Positions 12,194 to 23,775 of a stretch of DNA of 64,000 nucleotides are shown here, piece by piece (positions within the stretch are counted from its first letter, which is position 1; the number at the start of each line of letters is the position of its first letter). A program made the translations under genes and the position numbers. Under the pieces are notes generated by a model. It was given only the letters and a program-made list of their open reading frames with translations. It was not told where the DNA came from and ran no database searches. The stretch is taken from the NCBI GenBank assembly GCA_043228905.1, contig JBHGNT010000014.1, positions 4,712,001-4,776,000 of the forward strand, in the 5' to 3' direction. The DNA is from Azolla caroliniana. Lineage: Eukaryota > Polypodiophyta.

Positions 12194-12529
12194 GGATCCT
12201 AACGTGGAATGTACAGGGCCTTGGTGGAGGCCGACAACACCAAGAGTGCCGAAGACTTCAAGAGGAGTTGAATCCCCTTAATATAGGGGGCCATATTGAC
12301 ATATTGCTTTTGCAGGAACACCACCTCTCGCAAGAGCGAACTCAAAGCTTAGTAAACCCCCTGTCGGGTGGGTGGACCACATGGTGGTCAGTTGCACAAG
12401 GTGACCTCCACCGAAGAGGAGGGGTCTGCATCTCGATCAACGATAAGGCCCGATACGAAGTAACATCATGTGGCATGTTGGTGGAGGGTCGGGCCTTATA
12501 CTGTGTCGTGCCTTTCGGCTCCGGATCGT

Positions 12530-13320
12530 TTGCGTGAGTCGGGTGGGAACCACCGAGGTTTTGGACTAGGAGAAAGAAAAATACAAATAAGGCTAGTAAA
12601 GAATAGGTATAAAGAGTTATAAGATAAGAATCTCGTGAATCCCACGAGTTTAGTATATTTAGTCAATATTTAGGTAGTAAGAGAGAATTATTTTAGCAAA
12701 TTCGTGAATCCCACGAATATTTTAGATTGATTGATCATTATAGAAAAATAATCAACAAAAACTACAATGTGCTCCCCATCCTTATATAGTGATGGGAGAG
12801 ACTAAGCATAGCTACATGCTTTTTCTAATATGTTCATGCACACTAAATGTGCATGTGATGCTTTTCTAATCCTTGCTTTTATTTGCTAAATATAGTGCTC
12901 ATGCACGCTAGATGTGCATGAGTCACTTTTTAGTTGCTTGCGTTTTTCTATAAAATATTCACGCACTCTAAAAATGCACGATTTACCTTTTAATAAAGGT
13001 AGGTGCAAATAAAGCACTTATAGTTATTAAATCTATTTGTAGAACACTAAAGATAAGGTAGCATAATGGTAAAGTTGAGGTTTGGCTACGTAGAGGTACA
13101 GAGTTCGAATCACGCCTTGTGTAGTAGTGAGTATTTCTTTTCTTTTACATTTATGTCTCTTTATCCGGCTCTTCCTTGCCGGTATGCCGTTTTCTTCCTT
13201 GCCGGTATGCCATTTTCTTCCGGCTCTCACCGAGCACTCCATTCTCTATCCGGAGGGACAAAAATATAATTTCCACATAGTGTGCAACCTACACTACGAC
13301 AACGTGCTTCTGAAATGGAA
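12530..13320. mobile_element. AT-rich insertion within LINE ORF2 (LTR-like, unclassified)
   Basis: The endonuclease frame stops making sense after 12530 and returns between about 13262 and 13320. The intervening ~0.75 kb is AT-rich, unlike the LINE. It contains a reverse-strand TATA-like region ('ccttatatagtgatggg', 12780-12796) and several small inverted repeats: 'tcgtgaatcccacga' at 12632 and 12701, and 'catgcacac...gtgcatg' type stems at 12836, 12901 and 12959. Its right part carries a tRNA-like segment. It could be a solo LTR or a composite of an LTR and a SINE. Exact ends and a target duplication were not found. Confidence 0.55.
13050..13118 (+). repeat. tRNA-like (SINE-type) segment
   Basis: An A-box-like GGTAGCATAATGG (13057-13069) is followed about 32 bases later by a B-box-like GAGTTCGAATC (13101-13111), the spacing of a RNA polymerase III promoter in tRNA-derived SINEs. 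It does not fold as a complete tRNA, so I do not call a tRNA gene. Confidence 0.4.
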
Positions 13321-16300
13321 TCACCTACAGGTTGGGGTGCTAAACATTTATGCCCCTAACTCAGCCCTCGAGAGAGCAATCTTTTAGAGGATGCTAGCGA
13401 CAACATTACCTGATGCCGAGGCTTGGGTAATGGCAAGTGATTTCAACATGACTGAACACCTAATTGGCAAAATCGGGGTGAAGGATACATGGGGCTCTTC
13501 CCTTAGGAGAAGCTCACATTCATTGCATTTTTCCAGAGCCGCCGGGAATGCTAGGGGCGGTAGTCTTGCACGACTTGATCGCATATACATCAGCTCATCC
13601 CTCGAAGAGCTTGGGGGCACCTTTGCTATCTTGGCATGTCTTACCTTTTCAGATCATCAACCGGCGAGACTAGACCTTAACCCACCCAATGATAGCAAGG
13701 GCAGTCTCAATGTGAAGATCCCCACAAAGATCATGAAGAGTGAAGAGGTGAAGGCCGGTTTACAAAGTATATGGCAGGACACCACGGGCAGTGAATCAAC
13801 CAGCGAAGATTTGGAAAAAAAATTGGCCCTCTCCTCCTTCTTACAACAGGAGACCAAGTGCGCCCTCCAGTAGGTTAGAGCCATTGAAACAAAATTAAGG
13901 AAGGCCGTTGCGGCAGCGCAACGATTGCTACAGGTAGACACTGGTTGCACTTGGTCTAGAGCTAAGTTGGAGGAAGCAAAGATGAAGGTATAGGAGAGGA
14001 CTTTGGAGAAGAACCGAATGCTGTTTCGAAGAAATGCAGCATGGTGGGCTAGAAAAGACGACAAGGTCAACCGACATTTCTTTCACTACAAGGCACCCAA
14101 GGGTGGTGGTGGACGTATACAAGGGTTGCGAAAACCAGACGGCTCGATAACGGAGGACAAGACTGAGATTCTGGAAATGGCAACACAATACTATCGTGAC
14201 CTCCTCGCACCTATGCAGGTGAGGCAACACATGGAGCTGGCTGATCGAGTGATGTCTTGCATTCACCCCAAGGTAACCCAGGCGATGGAAGTTGTGCTCG
14301 ATAGCCCCATCTCTCGTTTAGAACTCTCGGAGGCGCTTAGGGGATTGCGAAGGGGTGCATGCCCCGGCCCCGATGGTCTCTCATGAGATTTCTTCGAGAT
14401 TCATTGGGAATGTGTCATCCCGTCTTTGGAAGCTGGAGTTCAAGAGATTTGGTCCTCAGGAAAGATGCCAATTGGTTTGTCTGAGGGGCTGATATATCTC
14501 ATCCCCAAAGCATCAGAGCGAAGCCTAGAGTTGCGCCAGTGGCGTCCAATCACGATCCTTAACACGGCATACAAGATACTCGCTAAAGTCCTAGCTCAAC
14601 GGTTAGCAAGCTTCTTACTAGACATCATACATGACAATCAAACTGGATTTGTCAAGAACAGGTGTATCTTTGATAATGTGGTGCTTCTTTGGGAAGCTAT
14701 GGCATTGGCTGGCCGCTCCGTATCGAGCTCAACTATTCTGATGTTAGACTTCGAGAAGGCCTACGACCGGGTGTTATGGCCCTTTTTGGAAAATGTGATG
14801 CGAGCTTTGGGCCTACCTCAAAAATGGAGGAATTGCACTTCTGCACTCTACCGGACAGCTACGAGTAGCGTGCTGTTGGCTGGTTCTAGGGGACCCGCCT
14901 TCCAACTACAACGCTCAGTGAGGCAAGGTTGTCCCCTAGCCCCATATCTCTATCTCTTTGTAACCGAGGCTTTCTCCGCCTACTTACAAGCACCAACCAG
15001 CGGGTTGCGGGGATTGCCCATCCCCAATGCGACTGAAGATTTGTTGTTATCTGAATATGCCGACGATACGGTTCTTTTCTTGCAAGGTGATGAGGAGAAT
15101 CTGCAGCGGGCTGAACATCTTGTTGAGGACTTTTGTCAGGCGGCTGGTGCCAAGATCAATTGGAATAAAACCCAAGGCCTATGGTTCAGCGACCAAGGGA
15201 AACCAAGATGGCAACCCCATGCCGATTTTATGTGGGTCCCTAATGGGACGACGTTCAAGTACCTTGGATTTACAATGGGGAGGTCAATCCCCAAGGGAGC
15301 GCAATTGGCCCACGTACAAGCCAAAATAAACAGGAAGTTGACCCAATGGAGTAGATCTAAACTATCCTTGCTGGTAGGGTCCTTGTTGCGAACCAAGTGT
15401 TGCTCGCTACCATGTGGCACTCAGTCTCCTGCTGGATTATGGACCCTGCAGGTTAGCACGCGATTAAGGCTACCATCAGGGGGTTTATATGGTCAGGTAA
15501 GGACAACCCAAGGGCTACTGCCAGACTGTCATGGTGTTGGTTAACGCAACAGCGGGCCAAAGGGGGGCTTGGCCTCATAGACCCCTTAATGCAAAGTTGT
15601 TCATTGATGGCTAAAATGGTGGTTCGCTGCCTCCTGCTAGGTAAGGGGTGCTGGAAGGTACTTCTTCGCAACAGGCTACAAGCAGGGACTCCCAAGTATG
15701 GTAGGCCTTGGCCCGACTCCTTGAATTGGTGCTGCACGAGTGGAGTCCCACCCAAGCTAGCTTGCCATCTGGAGGACAGGGTCGCGAACTCCATCTTGCG
15801 GGCATGGTGCCATCTACGACAGCATTTGGTCAAACACACCCTGGAGACAGTGACCGAATGGACTAGATAGCCACTATTCTGGAATCCTCACGTGCGAACA
15901 AGTGACGACACGATGCTAGGGCAACTTAAGGGCCTAGCATGGGGAAAGCTGGCACAAACAGGCCTCCTATCTATAGACGATTGGAGACGTATGGCTGTTT
16001 CAAGAAGAGCCCAAGAGGACCTTTCCCCTCCCCTCAAGGGAGCTACGAAAATGCGGAGACTGATAGCTGAGGCAGTTGCTAGGGTTCCGATGGGGGAGGC
16101 GAGAGAACTTGCATGGTTCGGTCTCTTTGACGAGGTTGGAATGGTCAAGTCGCTAAAGGGTGTGAGCGGATCGGGGAGAGATACAGTTTTTGGGGATAGT
16201 CAGAGCAGGGGCTCTTGGCCCCCAATTCGAGTGGTGGCACAGGTTGACAACATCTGGAAGACAGACCCGGATGTTGCTAAGGTGGAACCCCATTGGAGGT

Positions 16301-17446
16301 TAAGGGTATATGGATGTCGCCCCCTTGTCGATCTGGATTGGGACCCAGGGGATTTCAGATGGAAACATGATGATAGAATCCATCACTTCTTCGATTACAC
16401 CACTAAATTGGGTCGGACTTTGAAGCTGCAGCTGGGCAGCCCCCTTCGCAATGGCTGGCGAACATTGGGCATCCCTGATGAGGCGCTCATTACCTTTTGG
16501 AAAGGTCTCTGGCGCCTCCACATGCCTGAAAAGATCAAGCTCTTTTGGTGGCAGATCGGTCACAATGTGGTGCCCGTTGGTGAATGGCTAGGTAAACGCG
16601 ACGGCCCGTTAGGCTGCCCACTGTGCTCTCGACCTATTGAGACTCTGAGACATTGTTTGTGGTATTGCCCTCAAGCTCAAAAGATCTGGGAGAGAGTGAA
16701 TCGCCTCCTTGCGGCATGTGAAGTTGAAGGAACAACCTCGTGGAGCGCTGCGGCATGGATTGGTCACTCGGTCGAAGGGTGGACGGACACCGTCAATGCG
16801 GATAGTTGGTGCTATGTATGCACGAGAGGCAAAATCGTCAAGATCCGTTTCGAAAGAGGCTTGCAGCCCGCATCCCCTAGGTTTCCAAAAATTTGGATGC
16901 TGATTGCAGGTTTCACCTTGTGGTACATATGGAAAGCGCGTTGCCTCAAGGTTTTCCAAGGTACGGTACGGCCCCCGGAGGAAGTGATCATGGACATATG
17001 GTTCGCGATTATCAGATGCCTACGAGGGCAACTGGAAGAGATTTGTAGCCACTCCAATGACGTGATCTCTGCCCGGTTGCGCTTTTGGCAGAAATGGAGG
17101 ATCACACCTATGGTGATGCAAGGCGAGAGTGGCCCGAGGTGGAATTACCAGCCCCCACGCTGGTTGTTTCCTAGTCACCTGCCACCCTCTCTTCGTTGTA
17201 GGCCCCAAGAGCTGACTCGTACTAGGCAACATTGAAGGCCATCGCCTTAGATATAGGTAGCTTCTTACATTAAGTTAGGCCGCAAGGCATTGTAAGTAGG
17301 CTGATCTTCTTTTACTTGATCGGAGGTAGACTCCCCGATGTGTGTATAAGTCTCCTTGTAGACTCTCTATGTAATAATCCTTCCTAACTAATGGGAAAGT
17401 AGCTTCATTTTGGGGAAAAAAATAAAAATAAAAATAAAAATTACAA

Positions 17447-17650
17447 GAGTATCAAACACTTTATGAAAAACCAAAGAGCATATTACATTACTAGAAACAT
17501 TGAACACTATATAAGCACCGAACACTTTATGGAAACCAAAGGATAATACATTACTAGAAACATTTTACATTATATAACCACCAAACGCTTTATGAAAACC
17601 AAAGAGGATATATACATTACTAGAAACAATTTACACTATAAGAGGATATA
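17447..17650. repeat. Three diverged tandem copies of a ~65-bp unit
   Basis: The unit reads approximately 'c.aacactttatg.aaaccaaag...ttacattactagaaaca' and begins at about 17453, 17519 and 17582. It directly abuts the tail of the LINE. Confidence 0.8.
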
Positions 17651-17767
17651 TATTGATGAATTTGTCATTCCTAATTAGGATAACTTGTGAAGTTACATAT
17701 GAAGATCTAGTGTTGAAGATCACTTTCCATTCTACAAGGTTTCTAGAATGTATTAACAATTAAACTT

Positions 17768-18540
17768 CTAAGCATTAAAGAGAGAGACCTCCCCCAATAT
17801 GTGTTCATGTACATCTTGAGGGACCTTGTAGACAGTTTTGTATCCCTTAATCTTGTGCTTTGCTTGCGTCATAGTGAACTTGATTGCGATAATGGCATCA
17901 TCATAGATTATGGCAGTGGGTGCATCTTGCAATAATGCATACATGTTCTTGCATTGTGGCACCTTTGCATAATAGTTGCCATAGACGATAGGCTCACCAA
18001 CTTTGGACATGTTGCCTTAGGCATCCCTCACCACTTCTTTCAATATTGTGTTCCCTTGCTTGCACACCACAATGTAGTAGTCTTCATTCAAAATCTTCAT
18101 TTTGAGGAGATTTGAGCACTACAAAATGATCTTCAATAAAAGTATCAAGCCCTCACATTGGTTGTAATATACAATATTGTCTGAATGTTCGTTTTCTTGA
18201 ATATCATCTTGTCGTTGAATTTCAAGCTTCTATAGCTTCCATGGCTCCACGACTGATAGATTGGTGGATTCATCCCAAGCTTCATCTATAATACACATGG
18301 AACAAAAGCATGATAAATTGTGAAATAACAATTATGTTGCGTCCTTGCGACTAAACCCTAAAATACAATGGGTCTTGCACGTCCTTTTCACGGTTTTACA
18401 ACCATATGATTTACTTCTATCGTAATCATTAGCGTCGACCTCAATAAAAAATCTATTCCTACCATCATTTGACATCTTCCATGTCAGCCACTCCATAAGA
18501 TCATGTGCATTTTGTAACTTATCACCTTTATTATCCACCT
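17768..18540 (-). pseudogene. Unidentified minus-strand coding relic
   Basis: Two minus-strand blocks look protein-like. At 18332-18538 the frame includes an EWLTWKMSNDGRNRFFIEVD-like string. At 17768-18010 it includes GEPIVYGNYYAKVPQCKN and IAIKFTMTQAKHKIKGYKTVYKVP. Between them the minus strand is readable across frames but has stops (near 18210, 18120 and 18015). I do not recognise the family. A partial, more degraded copy at 10198-10395 suggests a repeated or transposon-captured sequence rather than a unique host gene. Confidence 0.35.
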
Positions 18541-18699
18541 ACTTGCTTGTAAGAGCGTGCTTGATCACAGGCCCCGCGTCATCTTGCTTTCCCTTTCTAT
18601 GTCCACACCCGAAGTAGTTCTATTGCATCCTAATGTTGGTCAATGAGAAGTACCTGGGCATTTTGCATCACAAGTAACCAACAAACATAGGTAGTGTAT

Positions 18700-19655
18700 C
18701 ATAGGTAGCCAACAATACTTAACATGGCTTAATTTAATTAGTATTGATTCATGTGAGAAGACAATACTAAGTTGTAGATTAAGAATACTTAACATGTCTT
18801 AAAACAAACTTTGTATTGATAGAAGTGGGAGGATAGTACTAAGTTGTAAATTAAGAATGCTTAACATGTCTTAAAATAGAATTAGTATTGATAGACGTGG
18901 GCAGATAGTACTAAGTTGTAAATTAAGAATACTTTACATGGCTTAAACCATAATCAATACTTGTGCACGTGGGGGGACGTTACTAAGTTGTAAATTAAGA
19001 ATACTTAACATGGCTTAAAACAGAATTAGTACTGATAGACGTGGAAGGATAGTACTATGTTGTAAATTAAGAATACTTTACATGACTTAAACCATAATCA
19101 GTACTTGTGCACATAGGAGGATAATACAAAGTTTTAAATTAAGAATACTTTACATGGCTTAAACCATAATCAATACTTGTGCACGTGGGAGGACTGTACT
19201 AAGTTGTAAATTAAGAATACTTTACATGGCTTGAACCATAATCAATACTTGTGCGCATGGGAGGATAATATTAAGTTGTAAGTTAACATTACTTTACATG
19301 GCTTAAATCATAATTAGTACTGATACACGTGGAGGGACAATACTAAGTTGTAAATTAAGAATACTTTACATGGCTTGAACCATAAGGAGGACAATATTAA
19401 GTTGTAAGTTAACATTACTTTACATGGCTTAAAACATAATTAGTATTGATACACGTGGAAGGACAATACTAAGTTGTTAATTCAAAATACTTCACATGGC
19501 TTAAAACATAATTAGTATTGGACAATACTAAGTTGTTAATTCAAAATACTTTACATGGCTTAAAACATAATTAGTATCGATGCACATGGGAGGACAATAC
19601 TAAGTTGTAAATTAAGAATACTCTACATGGATTGAACCATAAGTAGTACTTGTGT
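18700..19655. repeat. Satellite-like array, ~71-bp unit, about 13 copies (left part)
   Basis: The core is 'aagttgtaaattaagaatactt.acatggcttaaa.cataat.agtact.gt..acgtgg.agga.a.tact', repeated about every 70-73 bases (the 'aatactt' landmark at 18714, 18784, 18928, 18999, 19072 and so on). Some copies are shortened by internal deletions near 19380 and 19510. It is interrupted by a LINE at 19.66 kb and resumes at 21.01 kb. Confidence 0.9.
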
Positions 19656-21011
19656 AGTTGATAGGGTTCCGATGGGGGAGGTGAGATAAGATGCTTGGTT
19701 CGGGCTCTTTGATGAGGCTGGAATGTTTATGTTGCTGAAGGGCGTGAGCGGATCGGGAAGAGATACAATTTTTGGGGAGAGTCAGAGTAGGGGCTCTTGG
19801 CACCCAATCCGTGTGGTGGTGCAGGTTGATAACATCTGGAAGACAAACCCGGATGTTGCTAAGGTGGAACCCCATTGGAAGTTATGGGTATATGGTTGTC
19901 TTCCCCTTGTCGAACTAGAATGGGACCTAGGGGATTTCATGTGGAAACATGATGGCAAATTTCGCCATTTCTTCGAGTACAACACTAAACTGAGCCGGAC
20001 TTTTTAACTGCAGCTAGACGGCCCTTTATGCAATGGCTGGCGTACATTGGGCATCCTTGATGAGGTGCTCATTACCTTTTGGAAGGGTCTCTGGCGTCTC
20101 CACATGATGGAAAAGATAAAGTTTCTTTTGTGGCAAATCGGTCATAATGTGGTTCCCGTTGGCGAATGGCTAGGTAAACGTGGTGGCCCGTTAGGCTGTC
20201 CACTTTGCCATTCACCTATTGAGACTCTGAGGCACTATTTGTGGGATTTCCCTCAAGCTCAAAATGTATGGGATAGAGTGACTCGCCTCCTTGTGGCATG
20301 TGAAGTGGAAGGAACAACATCGTGGAGTGTTGCGGCATGGATTGATCACTCCATTGATAGGAGGACGGACACCTTCAATGCAGATAGTTGGTGCTACGTA
20401 TGCATGAGAGGCAAAATCGCCAAGATTCATTTTGAGAGAGGCTTGCAATCCGCATCCCCTAGGTTCCCGGAAATTTGGGTGCTGATCGCAAGCTTCACCC
20501 TGTGGTAATATGGAAAGCGTGTTGCCTAAACGTCTTTTAGGATCTGGTGCGGCCCCAAGAGGAAGTGATCATGGACATATGGTTTGCACTTATCAGCTGC
20601 CTATGAGGGCAATTGGACGAGGTTTGCAGCCATTCCAATGACGTGGTCACTGCCCGTTTGCGCTTTTGGCAGAAATGGCTGAACATGCCTATGGTGACAC
20701 AAGGAGGGAGTGGCCCGAGGTGGAACTACGAGCCCCCACGCTGGTTGTTTCTGACTCACTTACCACCCTCCCTTCGTTGTAGGCCCCATGAGTTGTCTAG
20801 TACTAGCCAACACTGAAGGGCACCGTTTTTAGCTATAGGTACTTATATTAAGTAGTCAGTCCAAAAGGCTATGTAACTAGTCTCATTTTCTTGAACTTGA
20901 TCGGAGGGAGATTCCCCGATCTATGTATAAGCCTCCTTGTACATTCTCTTTGTAATAATCCTTCCTAACTAATGGGAAAGTAACTTCATTTTGGAAAAAA
21001 AGAAAAAGAAG
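19656..21011 (+). mobile_element. 5'-truncated copy of the L1-like LINE, inserted in the satellite
   Basis: Homologous to about 16072-17410 of the LINE at 10.4-17.44 kb, from the zf-RVT part of ORF2 to the 3' UTR and A-rich tail. The broken frames at 19723-20007, 20047-20508 and 20613-20816 match ORF2. The zf-RVT has lost residues (HYLWDF instead of HCLWYC). The flanks share AGTACTTGTG (19645-19654 and just after the tail at about 21014-21023), a likely 10-bp target duplication, and both flanks are satellite sequence. Confidence 0.87.
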
Positions 21012-21200
21012 AAGTACTTGTGCACGTGGGAGGGCGGAACTAAACAACCAATTAGTTTAGATTCACATTTTAGGACAATACTAAGTTGTAACATAAGAAT
21101 CCTAAACATGACAACTAGTGATGGATATGATAGGATAATACCAAGTTGTTATTTAAGAATAGTAAAACATTAAGTGAGTAGACAATTAGTAAAAACGCAA
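21012..21200. repeat. Satellite array, right part
   Basis: Degenerate continuation of the ~71-bp array ('gtacttgtgcacgtgggagg', 'aggacaatactaagttgtaac.taagaat') after the LINE insertion, fading by about 21200. Confidence 0.75.
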
Positions 21201-22020
21201 AATGGAGTACAATACTAAGATGTTAACGCTGACCACAAGAAGTAGGAGAATTACTAATTGTATTCTAGTGCCCTTATTTGAATACAAAACTTTTTATGTT
21301 ATTAAAGTCATAGAATATTATTACTAGTAGGAAACTAAAGCAATAGTTAAGAACTATGAAGTATTACTTCACTAGACTTCGTGTTATAAGTATTAAACAT
21401 ATCGATTAAAATTTTCCTTGCAATGAAGTAACACCTTAAACTACGAGGCAACACTATCAAATTAGACTCAATGGTGATTAAAGGAAACACCTAGGGATAA
21501 TAAATTTGCATGGTGAAGCTTAAACCAATGTTGAACAAATAGTGTGTCATGCTTTTTATAATCCTAAATATAAAATATTGATTTCTTATGTAATGCATCG
21601 TCTTGTTTTCAATAACAAATACGTACAAGCATTGTACATTGGTCATTGTACCAATGCATTTATTGAACCTCATTTTGAACTTTAAATGTATAGTTCTCTG
21701 CAAAGTCAATAATGGATACCATAACACTTTGAACTGTGAATTGATAATATCTCTATGATCCTCCTCTTTAAATCACTTAGTAGTAAATAACGGACTATGT
21801 GAAGAACCACCCATCTCTTGCTCCTTTTGGATATGGATGTGCTACTTCACAACTCACTCTCATTGATGACTACCATTCTCACTAGATTTATAAAAAAAAT
21901 GACTTTCTTGTAAAAGTAGATAATGTTATATAGACTCCACTAAGAAATGATAGACTAATGTTTTTAAATAGGACTTGCAAACCTAATAAATCAACACATT
22001 TCAAATATTAGAAACAAAAT
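21201..22020. other. Unannotated AT-rich sequence
   Basis: No gene or repeat recognised. Confidence 0.3.
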
Positions 22021-22735
22021 TTAAATAGGGCAATAAATCATGTTTTCATATATTCCTTTTCCAAAACTGTTCACGCTTACCATAAATCACGTATTTATAT
22101 ATTCTTTTTCCGAAGCCATTCACATGTTCCTTTTCCAAAACCATGACTTGTTAAACAAGACAACCATCATTTAAGTCAAACGTTGATGAAATGGATGCAA
22201 GAAAATGAACAAAGAAAGAGGAGTTCATGCTTACAAATCATATATTCCTTTTCCAAAACTGTTCATGCTTACGAATAATATATTTCTTTTCCAAAACTAG
22301 GATTTATTAAACAAGACAACCATCATTTAAGTTATTCCATTGATGAAATTGATGAAGGCAAATGAACAAAGAAAGAGAAGTTTAGGCTTACGAATCATAT
22401 ATTCTTTTTCCAAAACCATTAATGCTTACAATAAATCCCGTATTCATATATTCTTTTTCTAAAACCATAATTTATTATATAAGACAACCATCATTTAAGT
22501 TATTCCATTGATAAAATTGATGAAGGAAAATGAACAAAGAAAGAGAAGTTTAAGGCTTACGAATCATATATTCTTTTTCCAAAACCATTAATGCTTACAA
22601 TAAATCCCGTATTCATATATTCTTTTTCTAAAAACATGATTTATTATATAAGACAACCATCATTTAAGTTATTCCATTGATGAAATTGATGAAAGAAAAT
22701 GAACAAGGAAATAGGAGTTCATGCTTATGAATCAA
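22020..22735. repeat. Four tandem copies of a ~156-169-bp unit
   Basis: The landmark 'caaccatcatttaag' recurs at about 22161, 22317, 22485 and 22654. Each copy also contains 'catatattc.ttttccaaaac' and 'aatgaacaaagaaag'. It is non-coding. Confidence 0.87.
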
Positions 22736-22737
22736 AT

Positions 22738-23230
22738 CGATTATGGAAGAAGCCTCAAATCGGTGGAAGAAACGTTAATAGGTGGACGAAGCATCAATTC
22801 GGTGGAAGAAGACTTAAATCAATGTTGGAAGAAGCCTCAAATCGGTGGAAGAAGACTTAAATCAATGTTGGAAGAAGCCTCAAATCGGTGGAAGAAGACT
22901 TAAATCAATGTTGGAAGAAACCTCAAATCGGTGGAAGAAGCATCAAATCAGTGGAAGAAGCATCAAATCGGTGAAAGAAGACTCAAATCAGTGTTGGAAG
23001 AAGCCTCAAATCAGTGGAAGAAGACTTAAATCAATGTTGGCATCAAATTGGTGAAAGAAGACTCAAGTCGGTGGAATAATCGTCAAATCGGTGGAAGAAA
23101 CATCAAATTTGTGGAGGAAAACTAAACTCGGTGGAAGAAGCCTCAAATTGGTGGAAGAAACCTAAAATTGGTGATGGAAGAAGCCTCAAATCGATGGAAG
23201 AAGACTAAAATCGTTGATCAAAGAAGCCTC
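22738..23230. repeat. Minisatellite built from a ~20-bp 'ggtggaagaagcctcaaatc' motif
   Basis: A 20-21-bp motif is repeated more than 20 times. In the middle it is organised into a higher-order 43-bp unit (a ggtggaagaagacttaaatca half and an atgttggaagaagcctcaaatc half), repeated at 22801, 22844 and 22887. A reading frame of Lys/Asn/Gln/Trp-rich repeats crosses it, but this is only a consequence of the period, not evidence of a gene. Confidence 0.9.
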
Positions 23231-23775
23231 AAATATGATGCAAAAGGTTTAATGTTAGAATAAACATCAAAACTAAGACAAGAAAATGGGTGCCAACAGA
23301 TATCCATGTGTAACATAAAATTTGAGATAGGAGGATGGCGGATTCCAAAGATGGATACCAGAGATGCAGAGATATCAAATCGAAGTCAAGCTCACTTGGA
23401 TAGAGGAAGAGGAGACACAATGAGGAAGAAGAAACACCAAAAAGAAGTCATGATGCAACATACACATAAGGGGAAAATAACCCCCAAAATGGAATGAACA
23501 TCCGTCAACCGTTTTCCTTCCATTCCCTGCCTTTAATGAAACTTGTACTACCCCCGCCACACTCCCTAAAAAGATTTATTTTTTGGTTGATTTTAAAAAA
23601 ATTATTTAGTACTAACAGTATACAAAGTACTCGTGTTTTATTTTGGCCAAAAACAATACTTTTTTGGTACACTGTAGTGTGCTTCTACCCCCTTTCTTAC
23701 CACACCCTTGGTCTATCATTCAACCTTTTTAATTCTCCTTGTGCTTTTCTCACATCATGACAACGTTGCTCATTA
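23231..23775. other. Unannotated sequence
   Basis: No gene or repeat recognised between the minisatellite and the copia gag relic. Confidence 0.3.

Larger units (their letters stand above)
12190..17235 (+). pseudogene. LINE ORF2: endonuclease, reverse transcriptase, zf-RVT; broken
   Basis: ORF2 opens with MRILTWNVQGLGGGRQ, the standard start of an apurinic-type endonuclease, with an LLQEHH motif following. The endonuclease is interrupted near 12530 and resumes near 13320 (VGVLNIYAPNS, then WVMASDFNMTE and a DRIY motif). A reverse transcriptase follows: ACPGPDGLS, LIYLIPKA, RPITILNTAYKI, DFEKAYDRV, RQGCPLAPYL and the catalytic EYADDTVLF at about 15052-15078. The C-terminal zf-RVT is at about 16520-16690 (CPLC...HCLWYC). 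An in-frame TGA at 14384-14386, frameshifts around 15.4-15.6 kb and a stop near 13386 inactivate it. The predicted enzyme would nick DNA and reverse transcribe its own RNA at the nick. Confidence 0.85.
10405..17440 (+). mobile_element. Nearly full-length L1-like non-LTR retrotransposon (LINE), disabled
   Basis: The order is 5' UTR, ORF1, ORF2, 3' UTR (from 17236) and an A-rich tail (gggga followed by repeats of 'aaaat' at 17414-17440). The same 3' end is found in truncated copies at 8397 and 19.66-21.01 kb, which fixes the 3' boundary. The 5' boundary is less certain. A possible imperfect target duplication is ATTACAGAG at 10398-10406 against ATTACAAGAG at 17440-17449. The GC content is clearly above that of the surrounding AT-rich DNA. 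In-frame stops, frameshifts and an internal insertion at 12.53-13.3 kb make it incapable of autonomous movement. Confidence 0.85.

Noticed and set aside
13050-13118. A functional tRNA gene
   Set aside because: Only A- and B-box-like strings are present; no acceptor stem or full cloverleaf could be paired. The same applies to 30508, 33190, 36330, 49647, 51027 and 53985.
10398-17449. Exact target site duplication of the long LINE
   Set aside because: The best candidate (ATTACAGAG/ATTACAAGAG) is short and imperfect; kept only as tentative in the feature entry.
22721-23054. Open frames of 60-69 residues with repeated NQCWKKPQ/GRRLKSM motifs
   Set aside because: They arise from the 43-bp minisatellite; no start context, homologue or sequence bias supports a protein.
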